A stretch of 7,906 bases of DNA from Oleimicrobium sp037445575 (GTDB lineage: Bacteria > Zhuqueibacterota > Zhuqueibacteria > JANLFK01 > Oleimicrobiaceae), in assembly GCA_037445575.1 (NCBI GenBank), contig JBBIKH010000168.1, positions 1-7,906 of the forward strand. Reading direction: 5' to 3'. The translations under genes were made by a program, and so were the position numbers. This document shows positions 1-6,419 of this stretch, one piece after another. Each line of letters starts with the position of its first letter. Within the stretch, counting starts at the first letter, position 1. The notes under the pieces are model-generated. The model was given only the letters and a program-made list of their open reading frames with translations, made no database searches and was not told where the DNA came from.

Positions 1-551
1 AACTCGTACTCGTAGATGATGAAACTGTCATACCCGGGGTAGCTCCATGCACGGCTGGTGCGCGTCACCCTGATACCCACCGGCGTATCCCAGCGCGCGA
101 TGATGATCTCCTCGGCTTCGTCAGGGTTGAAGGCGGGGTTAAGCTCGCCGTTCGCCAGCACCGGAAAGTTCTCCACCCTTTGGATGTCCAGAGGAATACT
201 GTACACGCCCACTACGGGTACCGGATCTCCGCTGCTATTGGAGACAGCGCCACAGAAGGCGTACTTGCGCCCACTCGGACGGGTGCCAGCTATCCAGATG
301 CCGCTGCCAAAGGAGTTGTGTTGGCCAGGATAGTTGGTCCTCTCTAACACAATGCGCGAATACGGGGGCCACTCCATGCTCGGAGTGCCAGGTTGAATCG
401 TGCCGCCTGCACTGTAGGCACGGCCTAGTTCCCCGGTGTTGAACACCGTCTGGTGAAGCATGCCTCGCGAGTGCACGCGCCAATCGCGCTGCTGAGAAAG
501 GCCAGCGCTGGCAGCTATTGCCAACAAAAGGATCGGTCGGATAGGCCTCAT
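1..551 (-). CDS. Secreted protein of unknown function, C-terminal part outside window
   Basis: This reading frame stays open from an ATG at 551 to the window edge (183 codons, no stop), so the protein is truncated by the window only. It opens with a signal peptide (MRPIRPILLLAIAASAGLSQ), so the product is exported. After it come conserved-looking blocks rich in aromatic and polar residues: RDWRVHSRGMLHQTVFNTGE near residues 22-41, an EWPPYSR block near 60, a PDEAEEIII block near 147-155, and RAWSYPGYDSFIIYEYE at the edge. I know of no enzyme with these motifs. From memory they resemble uncharacterised exported proteins next to TonB receptors in FCB candidate phyla, which I could not check. 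The start is supported by GAAGGG three bases upstream. The gene begins 17 bases after the receptor stop, so it is very probably co-transcribed and may work with the receptor at the cell surface; that role is inference. Confidence 0.82.
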   Translation of the reverse strand, partial: MRPIRPILLLAIAASAGLSQQRDWRVHSRGMLHQTVFNTGELGRAYSAGGTIQPGTPSMEWPPYSRIVLERTNYPGQHNSFGSGIWIAGTRPSGRKYAFCGAVSNSSGDPVPVVGVYSIPLDIQRVENFPVLANGELNPAFNPDEAEEIIIARWDTPVGIRVTRTSRAWSYPGYDSFIIYEYE

Positions 552-554
552 GTT

Positions 555-560
555 CCCTTC
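555..560 (-). promoter_or_regulatory. Ribosome binding site of the secreted unknown protein
   Basis: On the minus strand GAAGGG lies three bases before the ATG at 551, in the 17-base gap after the receptor stop. The spacing is short, but the match to the anti-Shine-Dalgarno sequence is good and supports this start for a gene cut by the window edge. Confidence 0.5.
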
Positions 561-568
561 GCCATGTG

Positions 569-3433
569 TTAGAATTCAAACACCAGTCCGAAATGAAGCG
601 AACGAGGGGCGTTCTCGTAGATCAAGAAGGACTGGTCCGCGCTGAACGGCCCCTGCCTTCCCTTGTCCCACCAATACCGCACTCCGTTGTTGGGGTCATC
701 GATGGGGTACTTCTCATAGTACTGCAGAGGTAGATTCGGGTTCGTCGGTGTCGGTCGCTGGAAAAGGTAGTCGTAGTTGAGAACTTTGCTGTTGAACAGA
801 TTAAAGACCTCGACGTAGAACCGTGCCGGCAAGCCAAACAAGTTCCGGATCGTCTTTGTGAGCCGGAGATCGGTGCTCTCTTCTGCAGGTGCCCGCTTCA
901 CATTGATCAACCGTATGTCGGAGGGTGAAGTGTAGGGTCTCCCGCTCCTAATCGATGAGTGTACCGAAATGGCCATATCACCGAACGGACGACTCCCTAA
1001 AATCGACGGAAACCAGTACATGCCGCTGGTATACGCGATGGTGAGCACCACATTGTGCGTCCTATCGAAATCCAGCACGATATCGCGCGTGGGCACATTG
1101 GTGAGGTCTGTGGTGACGACATTAGAGGTGTCGCGGTTGAAAATGGGGGTGGCCGCTGTGGCCGTAGCGCTCTTGCCCGTTGCGTAGCCGTACTGGTAGT
1201 TGATGGAACCAGTGAGGGCCCCCTTTCGCTTGTGGAGCATGATCCTAAAGCCCCGGATGTCAGCATAATCGAGATTGAAATACGAGCTCACCTGGTAGCC
1301 GGCCCTCTGATCGATAAAGTTGGCCTGTTGTACGAGGTGTTTCACGTCCTTGTAGTAACCGCTCACGTCCACCGTGAACCCTTCGCCAAGTGCTTGCACG
1401 ACTCCCACGTCGTAACTGTTGGTCGTCTCAGGTTCAAGGCGCGGGTTTCCCAAGATGACCGGCTCATTGAGTCGCTGTCCGAGTCGCTGCGACACCATGT
1501 ACTGAAACGAGGGCCGCTGCATGAACGCGCCATAGTTCAGGTGGAAAACCGTGCTCGCCGAAACTGGGAACGAGAAGCCGAGACGGGGCTGCAGCCGGGT
1601 GTACATGGGAGGCTTCTTCCTCTGCCCCTTTGCAGGATCGAAACGTCCCAACGAGTCGGCCTCCCCAAAGGGCGTATAGGAATCCACGTAGTAGTCGACC
1701 CCCGAATACCAGAAGTCAAGACGCAATCCCACATTGGCAATCAGCCCCTCAAATTCCATTTTGTCCTGTGCGTACAGTGCCGCCTCGAATGGGTGTGCGC
1801 TGTAACGCTCCAAGAGCCTGTTGGAGCGCACGTTCAGGAAGTTGTCCACGTCGACAAAGTAGGAGTTGAGCTGCACTCCCGCATTGAAAAGGTGGGCTTT
1901 CGTCAACTGGCTGGTAAATGTTGCATCCAGGGACAGGGTACGCGTTTTCTCCTTGGTGAAAGAATCATAGCCAAGTTGATAGCTCAACATGTCCGGAGAG
2001 TTGTTGTTCGGAAAGGCGATGGTGCCAACCACCCAGTTAAAGTCCAACGAGTCCGGGAATGCGTCCGGCACCGGCGTGGCACCAATGTGATTGCTCGTAA
2101 ACAGGGAGTTCAGTTTGATCTCGTAGTAGGTGCTCGGGCTGAGCGTCTTCGTGAAGCGTGCGCCGAGTTGTGTGTTCGATCGCTTGCGGCGGCGCGTGCC
2201 AGCGATTCTGTCCCAGAGCCAGCGTTGATAGCCACTGACGCTGTTCGATCCAGGGAACACCACATCGCTGAGACGGGAAAGCCCACCGCTCAGGCGCAGG
2301 GCGCTTGCGCTCCCCAGGTCAGTAACGACGTTGCCCATGGCCTGATATTGGACGTCGGGCGCTTCGGTCGGAAAGACAGGCCACTCCCGCTCTGCCCGGA
2401 GTGCCAGGAACATCCTCATCCGGGCGTTGATGGGCCCGCCGCTGGCCAGCTCGACCGAATAGTCCACGTTATTGCCGTATGATCGGCCGATGTCCCTCCT
2501 GCTCTGCCTCCATAGGGCTTGGGCCACCGCGAGCTGCACCAGGGTATCACCCGCAAAACTGCTCGTGAGCCCCGAAGCCATGTTCCCGTAATAAGGCTGC
2601 GCGTGCTCCGCCGTCGGATCGCCGGTCCGCCACACACGCTCATCGAGAAGCAGCCGGAGGTAAGCATTGGCCTTTGGATCGTAGACGCTCGGCCCGAAGT
2701 GTTTTCGACCTGGGGCGCGCATGCGTGTCTCCACTCTGGTTCGCCATACATTGGCGTCCCCCTCCTTCATGGAGATGTTCACGACCCCCGATTGCGCATT
2801 CCCGTACTGTGCACCAAAGCCGCTGGTGATGACCTCCACTTCTTCCACGCCGCTCATGATGGGCATGAAGGCCGAAGAGCGGTCAAGCGGATTGACAATG
2901 CCCAAACCCTGCAGCAGGTAGTACTCCTCGCCCTGTCGCCCACCGCGAAAGTGGCCGTCGACAATGTCGGCAGCCAGTCCGATCACATCGCCTATGTCTC
3001 TGATCCCAGGCAACATCTGTACATCTTCAAAGCGAACAATGGCGCTTGTGGAGGTCTTGTCGCGCTCCACGTCTGGTCGCGTTGCTTGCACGACGACCTC
3101 GCCCAGCTCAAGGACTGTCTGGACCAGCGAAAAGTCAACGGTAGTCGTCCTGCCGGCATTCACGATGACGTCCGTCACCACCGTGGGCTTGTACCCGATC
3201 ATGGCGGCACGCAGGCTGTAGCGGCCAGGCGGGACATTGAGGATGAAGTAGTCGCCTCTGGAATCGGTGGCTGCCCCCATGGTGCTCCCCACGACGACAA
3301 CGTTCGCCCCTGGCAGCGGATGGGCAGTATTTGCTTCCGTCACCCTACCAGCGATCTTGCCGACATTTTGCGCAGCAAGCGGCGCCACGCTCCAGAAGGC
3401 GGCAAGCCCAAGGGACCAATACTTGGCAGCCAT
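569..3433 (-). CDS. TonB-dependent outer-membrane receptor with CarboxypepD_reg-like domain
   Basis: Outer-membrane active transporter of 954 residues, probably importing pectin-derived oligosaccharides; the substrate is inferred only from the neighbours. Order of parts: signal peptide (MAAKYWSLGLAAFWSVAPLAAQ); carboxypeptidase-regulatory-like beta-sandwich at about 25-107 (GKIAGRV, then PLPGANVVV and PPGRYSLRA); a TonB-box-like LELGEVVVQA at 108-117; plug domain at about 125-222 with GVEEVEVITSGFGAQYGNAQ; then a 22-strand-type barrel. The barrel carries the typical GNPRLEPETTNSYDVG near 660 and FDRTHNVVLTIAY near 790, and it ends in an aromatic residue (LVFEF), as the Bam machinery prefers. 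The frame runs 31 codons upstream to an ATG at 3526, but that extension is not signal-like, so the ATG at 3433 directly before the signal peptide is chosen. No strong Shine-Dalgarno precedes it. SusC-like proteins have a similar build, but no SusD gene is seen beside it. Confidence 0.95.
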   Translation of the reverse strand: MAAKYWSLGLAAFWSVAPLAAQNVGKIAGRVTEANTAHPLPGANVVVVGSTMGAATDSRGDYFILNVPPGRYSLRAAMIGYKPTVVTDVIVNAGRTTTVDFSLVQTVLELGEVVVQATRPDVERDKTSTSAIVRFEDVQMLPGIRDIGDVIGLAADIVDGHFRGGRQGEEYYLLQGLGIVNPLDRSSAFMPIMSGVEEVEVITSGFGAQYGNAQSGVVNISMKEGDANVWRTRVETRMRAPGRKHFGPSVYDPKANAYLRLLLDERVWRTGDPTAEHAQPYYGNMASGLTSSFAGDTLVQLAVAQALWRQSRRDIGRSYGNNVDYSVELASGGPINARMRMFLALRAEREWPVFPTEAPDVQYQAMGNVVTDLGSASALRLSGGLSRLSDVVFPGSNSVSGYQRWLWDRIAGTRRRKRSNTQLGARFTKTLSPSTYYEIKLNSLFTSNHIGATPVPDAFPDSLDFNWVVGTIAFPNNNSPDMLSYQLGYDSFTKEKTRTLSLDATFTSQLTKAHLFNAGVQLNSYFVDVDNFLNVRSNRLLERYSAHPFEAALYAQDKMEFEGLIANVGLRLDFWYSGVDYYVDSYTPFGEADSLGRFDPAKGQRKKPPMYTRLQPRLGFSFPVSASTVFHLNYGAFMQRPSFQYMVSQRLGQRLNEPVILGNPRLEPETTNSYDVGVVQALGEGFTVDVSGYYKDVKHLVQQANFIDQRAGYQVSSYFNLDYADIRGFRIMLHKRKGALTGSINYQYGYATGKSATATAATPIFNRDTSNVVTTDLTNVPTRDIVLDFDRTHNVVLTIAYTSGMYWFPSILGSRPFGDMAISVHSSIRSGRPYTSPSDIRLINVKRAPAEESTDLRLTKTIRNLFGLPARFYVEVFNLFNSKVLNYDYLFQRPTPTNPNLPLQYYEKYPIDDPNNGVRYWWDKGRQGPFSADQSFLIYENAPRSLHFGLVFEF

Positions 3434-3564
3434 GATTGGACGTGACAGGTGCGTTAATGCCTCAACAAGCTCCTGCGCCACCACAGTATTCAACACCCGG
3501 TGTTGCCGCTGCGTTCCCTGTATCATTCCAGTTCCATCCCTGTTGCTTGTTCAAGCCCCTGCCG
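3434..3564 (-). other. 131-base gap upstream of the receptor, with a short hairpin
   Basis: This non-coding leader separates the uronyl hydrolase stop from the chosen receptor start. It is open in the receptor frame from 3526 but encodes no signal-like or recognisable sequence. It contains a perfect inverted repeat, CAACAC-CCG-GTGTTG, at 3491-3505 (6-bp stem, 3-base loop). Another short stem (7 bp with one G-U pair) spans the uronyl hydrolase stop codon, with CTTGCCG at 3579-3573 and CGGCAGG at 3564-3558 on the minus strand. Neither is followed by a run of T, so neither looks like an intrinsic terminator. I saw no convincing promoter boxes. Confidence 0.4.
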
Positions 3565-4776
3565 TTACTTGCCGGCAAGCCTGACCATCTCGGCACAGGC
3601 GGCAAGGAAAGGGCCCAGCCCCTTGCCGTCGTTCGGTACCACCGGTTCCATGTACACGTAGTACTCGTAGCTGCCGTCGCGGATCTTGTCCGGGTAGTCC
3701 CCTCCCAACCCCGCGCTCTTGCAGATCCTTGCAAGATTGAAGTTGCCGGCGGAGTCGCGATGCGCCATATGGGCGACCAGCCCTTCGAACCCTTTTCGCG
3801 CCGTTCGGAGATAGGAGCGTTCAATGTACCCCATCCGAACTCCCTTGGCGAGCGCATACACGAACATGGCGGAGGCGGAGCTCTCCAGGTAGTTGCCCTG
3901 GCGCTTACCCTGGTCCACAACCTGCCACCACAGCCCCGTTTTCTTGTCCTGAAATCGGCGCACTGCAGCTGCCAGGCCCCGCAAAGACCCGACCAGCGAT
4001 TCGCGCCCGGTATGGTCCTGCGGCAAGAAATCAAGTACGTCGACAATCGCCATCATGTACCACCCCAAGGCGCGCGCCCAGAAACATGGGGAAAGCCCCG
4101 TCCGAGGATCCGCCCAAAACGCTTGCTTCGTCTCATCCCAACCGTGATAGTAAAGCCCAGTCCCCGCATCTCGCATGTTCCGCGCCACAAGCTCAAATTG
4201 ATGAATCACGTCGTCAAATATCTCTGGCTCGGCGAACAGAGAGGCGTATTCGGCATAGAAGGGTTGGGCCATGTAAAGCCCATCAAGCCACATCTGGTTT
4301 GGGTAGATCTTTTTGTGCCAGAATCCACCTGAAGGGGTGCGAGGGTGCCCTTCAAGCTGCTGCCGCACTCTGACTGCGGCCTGCCGATACTTTTCCTCTC
4401 TTGTCTGCCTGTACAGGAAAAGGAGCATCCGCCCTTCCTGGACGTCGTCCAGGCTGTACTTGCCTGGATCGTAGCCTTTGATCTCTCCCGACTCTGTCAC
4501 CACGCGATCGAGCGTCATTTTGATATAGCACAAGTACCGGTCATCACCTGTAACGCGCCACATCTCCTCAAACCCGCGCAACACCGTGCCGGTCACATAG
4601 TCCCAGTCGGCGTATCCGTCGGCATGGCGTCTCATAATGGTCTCGGCAATCCTTGTCCCCCAGAAGCCCGCATCACTACTTGCAGGATTGCCTGGACGCG
4701 TGCAGTTGCCCAATGCCGTCAACATGACGGCGATTGCCAGACACATTGTCACTTTAGACAGCCCCACTCTGTTCAT
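3565..4776 (-). CDS. Glycoside hydrolase family 105, exported unsaturated rhamnogalacturonyl/glucuronyl hydrolase
   Basis: YteR/RhiN-type (alpha/alpha)6-barrel enzyme of 403 residues. It hydrates and releases the 4,5-unsaturated uronic acid that pectin lyases leave at the non-reducing end of oligosaccharides. Family landmarks are in order: SLDDVQEG (108-115), GGFWHKKIYPNQMWLDGLYM (150-169) with Asp165 matching the catalytic Asp of YteR, YYHGWD (209-214), FWARALGWYMMA (232-243), YLESSASAMFVYAL (296-309) and KGLGPFLAA (385-393). The chosen ATG opens a signal peptide (MNRVGLSKVTMCLAIAVMLT) ending at ALGNC; Cys25 could be a lipoprotein cysteine, but Asn before it is atypical. The frame continues upstream with ATGs at 4851 (GGAGG only 3 bases ahead) and 4923; both would put a long Arg-rich stretch before the signal, so they are less likely. 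Many relatives are cytoplasmic, whereas this one is exported. The product should follow the pectate lyase in the pathway. Confidence 0.94.
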   Translation of the reverse strand: MNRVGLSKVTMCLAIAVMLTALGNCTRPGNPASSDAGFWGTRIAETIMRRHADGYADWDYVTGTVLRGFEEMWRVTGDDRYLCYIKMTLDRVVTESGEIKGYDPGKYSLDDVQEGRMLLFLYRQTREEKYRQAAVRVRQQLEGHPRTPSGGFWHKKIYPNQMWLDGLYMAQPFYAEYASLFAEPEIFDDVIHQFELVARNMRDAGTGLYYHGWDETKQAFWADPRTGLSPCFWARALGWYMMAIVDVLDFLPQDHTGRESLVGSLRGLAAAVRRFQDKKTGLWWQVVDQGKRQGNYLESSASAMFVYALAKGVRMGYIERSYLRTARKGFEGLVAHMAHRDSAGNFNLARICKSAGLGGDYPDKIRDGSYEYYVYMEPVVPNDGKGLGPFLAACAEMVRLAGK

Positions 4777-5048
4777 AGCACTACCCGTGGCCCGAGCCTT
4801 CCTGTCCGACGATGGTCGCGCGGGTCGGCACGCATGAGCAGTCTTCTCCATGGCCCTCCGGGGTCGCGCCTTCCTCGCAAACTGTGTCGCACCCCATTCT
4901 GCGGTGCAGCTGCCGCTGGCCAATTGGCCGCGCCTCCGCGACCACCGCCGACATCATGATTCCCTGCTCGTCTGGAGGCAAGGGATTTGAACTACCTGAT
5001 CCCATTGTGCAGAAGACCTGCCCTTTGCCCTCAGCATCATGCCACTTC
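4777..5048 (-). other. 272-base gap between pectate lyase and uronyl hydrolase
   Basis: This is the longest stretch without a confident gene. A minus-strand frame with a TTG start at 5068 crosses the whole gap and stops at 4781, five bases before the uronyl hydrolase ATG. Its 95-residue product is hydrophilic, has no signal peptide or membrane segment, and is not recognisable; its Shine-Dalgarno (GGAAGG) is too close to the TTG, so I do not call it a gene. A perfect 12-bp palindrome, GGCCAATTGGCC, lies at 4918-4929, with GCAGCTGC at 4906-4913. No T-tract terminator or clear promoter boxes were found. The length would allow an internal promoter for the downstream genes. Confidence 0.45.
4918..4929. 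repeat. Perfect 12-bp palindrome GGCCAATTGGCC
   Basis: The sequence reads identically on both strands and sits about 140 bases upstream of the uronyl hydrolase start, inside the gap after the pectate lyase. It could be a dimeric regulator operator or simply chance in GC-rich DNA. No second copy was noticed in the window. Confidence 0.35.
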
Positions 5049-6419
5049 CTATTCACGTTCTCGTGCAAGCCCTTCCGTGCAGCCTGCTACTGTAGTGCAC
5101 AGATCGTTCAAATACTGTTCGAGATTGGTGTAGCCGTCGCCATCGGCGTCGAGCCTGCCGTCCTTTGGGTCAAGTGGGTCGAGATTATGGCGTAGCTCCC
5201 ACTCGTCGGGCATGCCGTCATGGTCTGTATCTGGGGGAGCAAGCCCGCTGAGCAATTCGGGCCAGCCTCCCACATCTTCCTGTGAATCTATGATCCCCCG
5301 GCCGCCGATGCCGAAGGAAGCTGTGCCGCTTTCCACCTCCTTCACGATCCGTGCGTCGACTTGGTCCCGTCGCGGAAGCACCGCCCCGGCGTAGGCGAGA
5401 ACCAACGCATAGGCCTCTTGCGCCGTATGGGTGACCACAGGCGCAAAGGGGTGAGGTTGGGTCACTCTCACCTTCTGCCAATACTCCCCCTGCACGCCGC
5501 CGGCCCAGTTGTCGGCCGTGATCTCCGGAAAACCGAAGACAAAATTGTCCGCAACATACCAGCGCCCCTCTGCATCCCAGGGCTCGACGATGCGGTTCTT
5601 GGGACCGGTTGCTGGGCCATAGCGGAAATAGTTCGCAACAATGTTCTGTCGGCCCCGTTCCCCACCGTAGGCGCTCTGCTGGCCCCAGTTGTAGATCACA
5701 TTGTTGCGAAAATCGACAAGCTCGCGACCTGGCTCACCGTGATAGCGGCTGCCGTTGAACCGCGGATTGCGGCTAAAGTGGTGCGCAAGGAGGTTATGGT
5801 GGAAAGAGGCCCCTTTGCCTCCCCAAATGCCTCCGTAGCCATGGGACCCCTTGTGGTGATACGAGCGGTGCAGGCTTTCCGAAATGATGCACCACTGGAC
5901 GGTGCTGTTCTCGTTGTCGCGGACGGTCAGGACTTCATCCGTTCCCCAGCTGAAAGAGCAGTGGTCAATTATCAAATCCTTGCGGAAGATGGCGCTCAAG
6001 GCGTCACCCTCTACCCTGTTTTCGTCCCCCATGCGAAACCTCAAGAAGCGGATGATGACATTGTCAGCTTCAATCAGCACTGGGTAGCCCCTAATGCATA
6101 TCCCGTCACCTGGCGCGGTCTGTCCCGCTATGGTAATGCTATCGTGGGCAATGACGAGGGGCGAGCGCAGCCCGATTGTCCCAGATACGCGAAAGACCAC
6201 GGTACGCGATCCGGGTTGCTCGACGGCATCCCGCAGACTGCCAGGGCCCGCATCCTCCAGGGTTGTCACCTCGACTACTTTGCCGCCACGACCTCCCACG
6301 GTAAAGCGGCCAAACCCCTCCGCTCCCGGGAAGGCCAGAGGCTGGCACCAGAGTGAGCGGACCAACGCCATGAGGGCCAACGGTACACAGAGCTTCTGGA
6401 TGCTTGACCGCGCTTTCAT
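5049..6419 (-). CDS. Pectate lyase, polysaccharide lyase family 1, with C-terminal calcium-binding-type repeats
   Basis: Secreted right-handed beta-helix lyase of 456 residues. It cleaves alpha-1,4-galacturonan by Ca2+-dependent beta-elimination, giving 4,5-unsaturated oligogalacturonides. A hydrophobic signal peptide (residues 1 to about 25) is followed directly by the family opening AFPGAEGFGRFTVGGRGG (29-46) and VTTLEDAGPGSLRDA (51-65). IIDHCSFSWGTDE (150-162) corresponds to the WIDH calcium-site region, and SRNPRFNG (216-223) to the motif with the catalytic arginine (Arg217 or Arg220). The C-terminus adds two aspartate-rich loops, DTDHDGMPDEWE (397-408) and DADGDGYTNLEQY (424-436), of the thrombospondin type 3/EF-hand-like kind. 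The last residues show no obvious sorting domain. The ATG overlaps the stop of the upstream polygalacturonase (ATGA), so translation is probably coupled. Its products are substrates for the family 105 enzyme encoded next. Confidence 0.95.
   Translation of the reverse strand: MKARSSIQKLCVPLALMALVRSLWCQPLAFPGAEGFGRFTVGGRGGKVVEVTTLEDAGPGSLRDAVEQPGSRTVVFRVSGTIGLRSPLVIAHDSITIAGQTAPGDGICIRGYPVLIEADNVIIRFLRFRMGDENRVEGDALSAIFRKDLIIDHCSFSWGTDEVLTVRDNENSTVQWCIISESLHRSYHHKGSHGYGGIWGGKGASFHHNLLAHHFSRNPRFNGSRYHGEPGRELVDFRNNVIYNWGQQSAYGGERGRQNIVANYFRYGPATGPKNRIVEPWDAEGRWYVADNFVFGFPEITADNWAGGVQGEYWQKVRVTQPHPFAPVVTHTAQEAYALVLAYAGAVLPRRDQVDARIVKEVESGTASFGIGGRGIIDSQEDVGGWPELLSGLAPPDTDHDGMPDEWELRHNLDPLDPKDGRLDADGDGYTNLEQYLNDLCTTVAGCTEGLARERE
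6416..6419 (-). other. ATGA stop-start overlap coupling polygalacturonase and pectate lyase
   Basis: On the minus strand the lyase start ATG (6419-6417) and the polygalacturonase stop TGA (6418-6416) share two bases. The only upstream purine-rich site is a weak GGTGG at 6431-6427, inside the first gene. Translation of the lyase therefore likely depends on ribosomes finishing the hydrolase. Confidence 0.85.

Noticed and set aside
235..579. Minus-strand 114-codon frame overlapping the start of the last gene
   Set aside because: It is offset in frame from the signal-peptide-bearing gene starting at 551, begins inside the receptor's last codons, and has no export signal or domain; the 551 frame is far more protein-like.
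1055..2482. Plus-strand open frame of 475 codons opposite the receptor gene
   Set aside because: It is antisense to a clearly recognised receptor. Its product is rich in Arg, His and Val without domain motifs, and it is explained by GC-biased third positions of the real gene.
2519..3445. Plus-strand open frame of 308 codons opposite the receptor N-terminal region
   Set aside because: It is antisense to the signal peptide, regulatory-like and plug domains. It has no recognisable domain and a His/Arg-rich composition typical of a shadow frame.
3545..3579. CTTG/CAAG inverted repeats around the uronyl hydrolase stop as a terminator
   Set aside because: Short stems form, but no T-rich tract follows on either strand, and one of the palindromes is made of coding bases for the last four residues.
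3436..4332. Plus-strand open frame of 298 codons opposite the uronyl hydrolase
   Set aside because: The minus-strand frame carries all family 105 motifs; this one has none.
4975..5003. tRNA-like T-arm motif (AAGGGATTTGAACTACCTGA on the plus strand)
   Set aside because: The TTCAAAT loop is present on the minus strand, but the flanking bases do not form a five-pair T stem and no acceptor, D or anticodon arms fit around it.
5361..6356. Plus-strand open frame of 331 codons opposite the pectate lyase
   Set aside because: The minus-strand frame carries the full lyase motif set; the product here is not recognisable and is a shadow.
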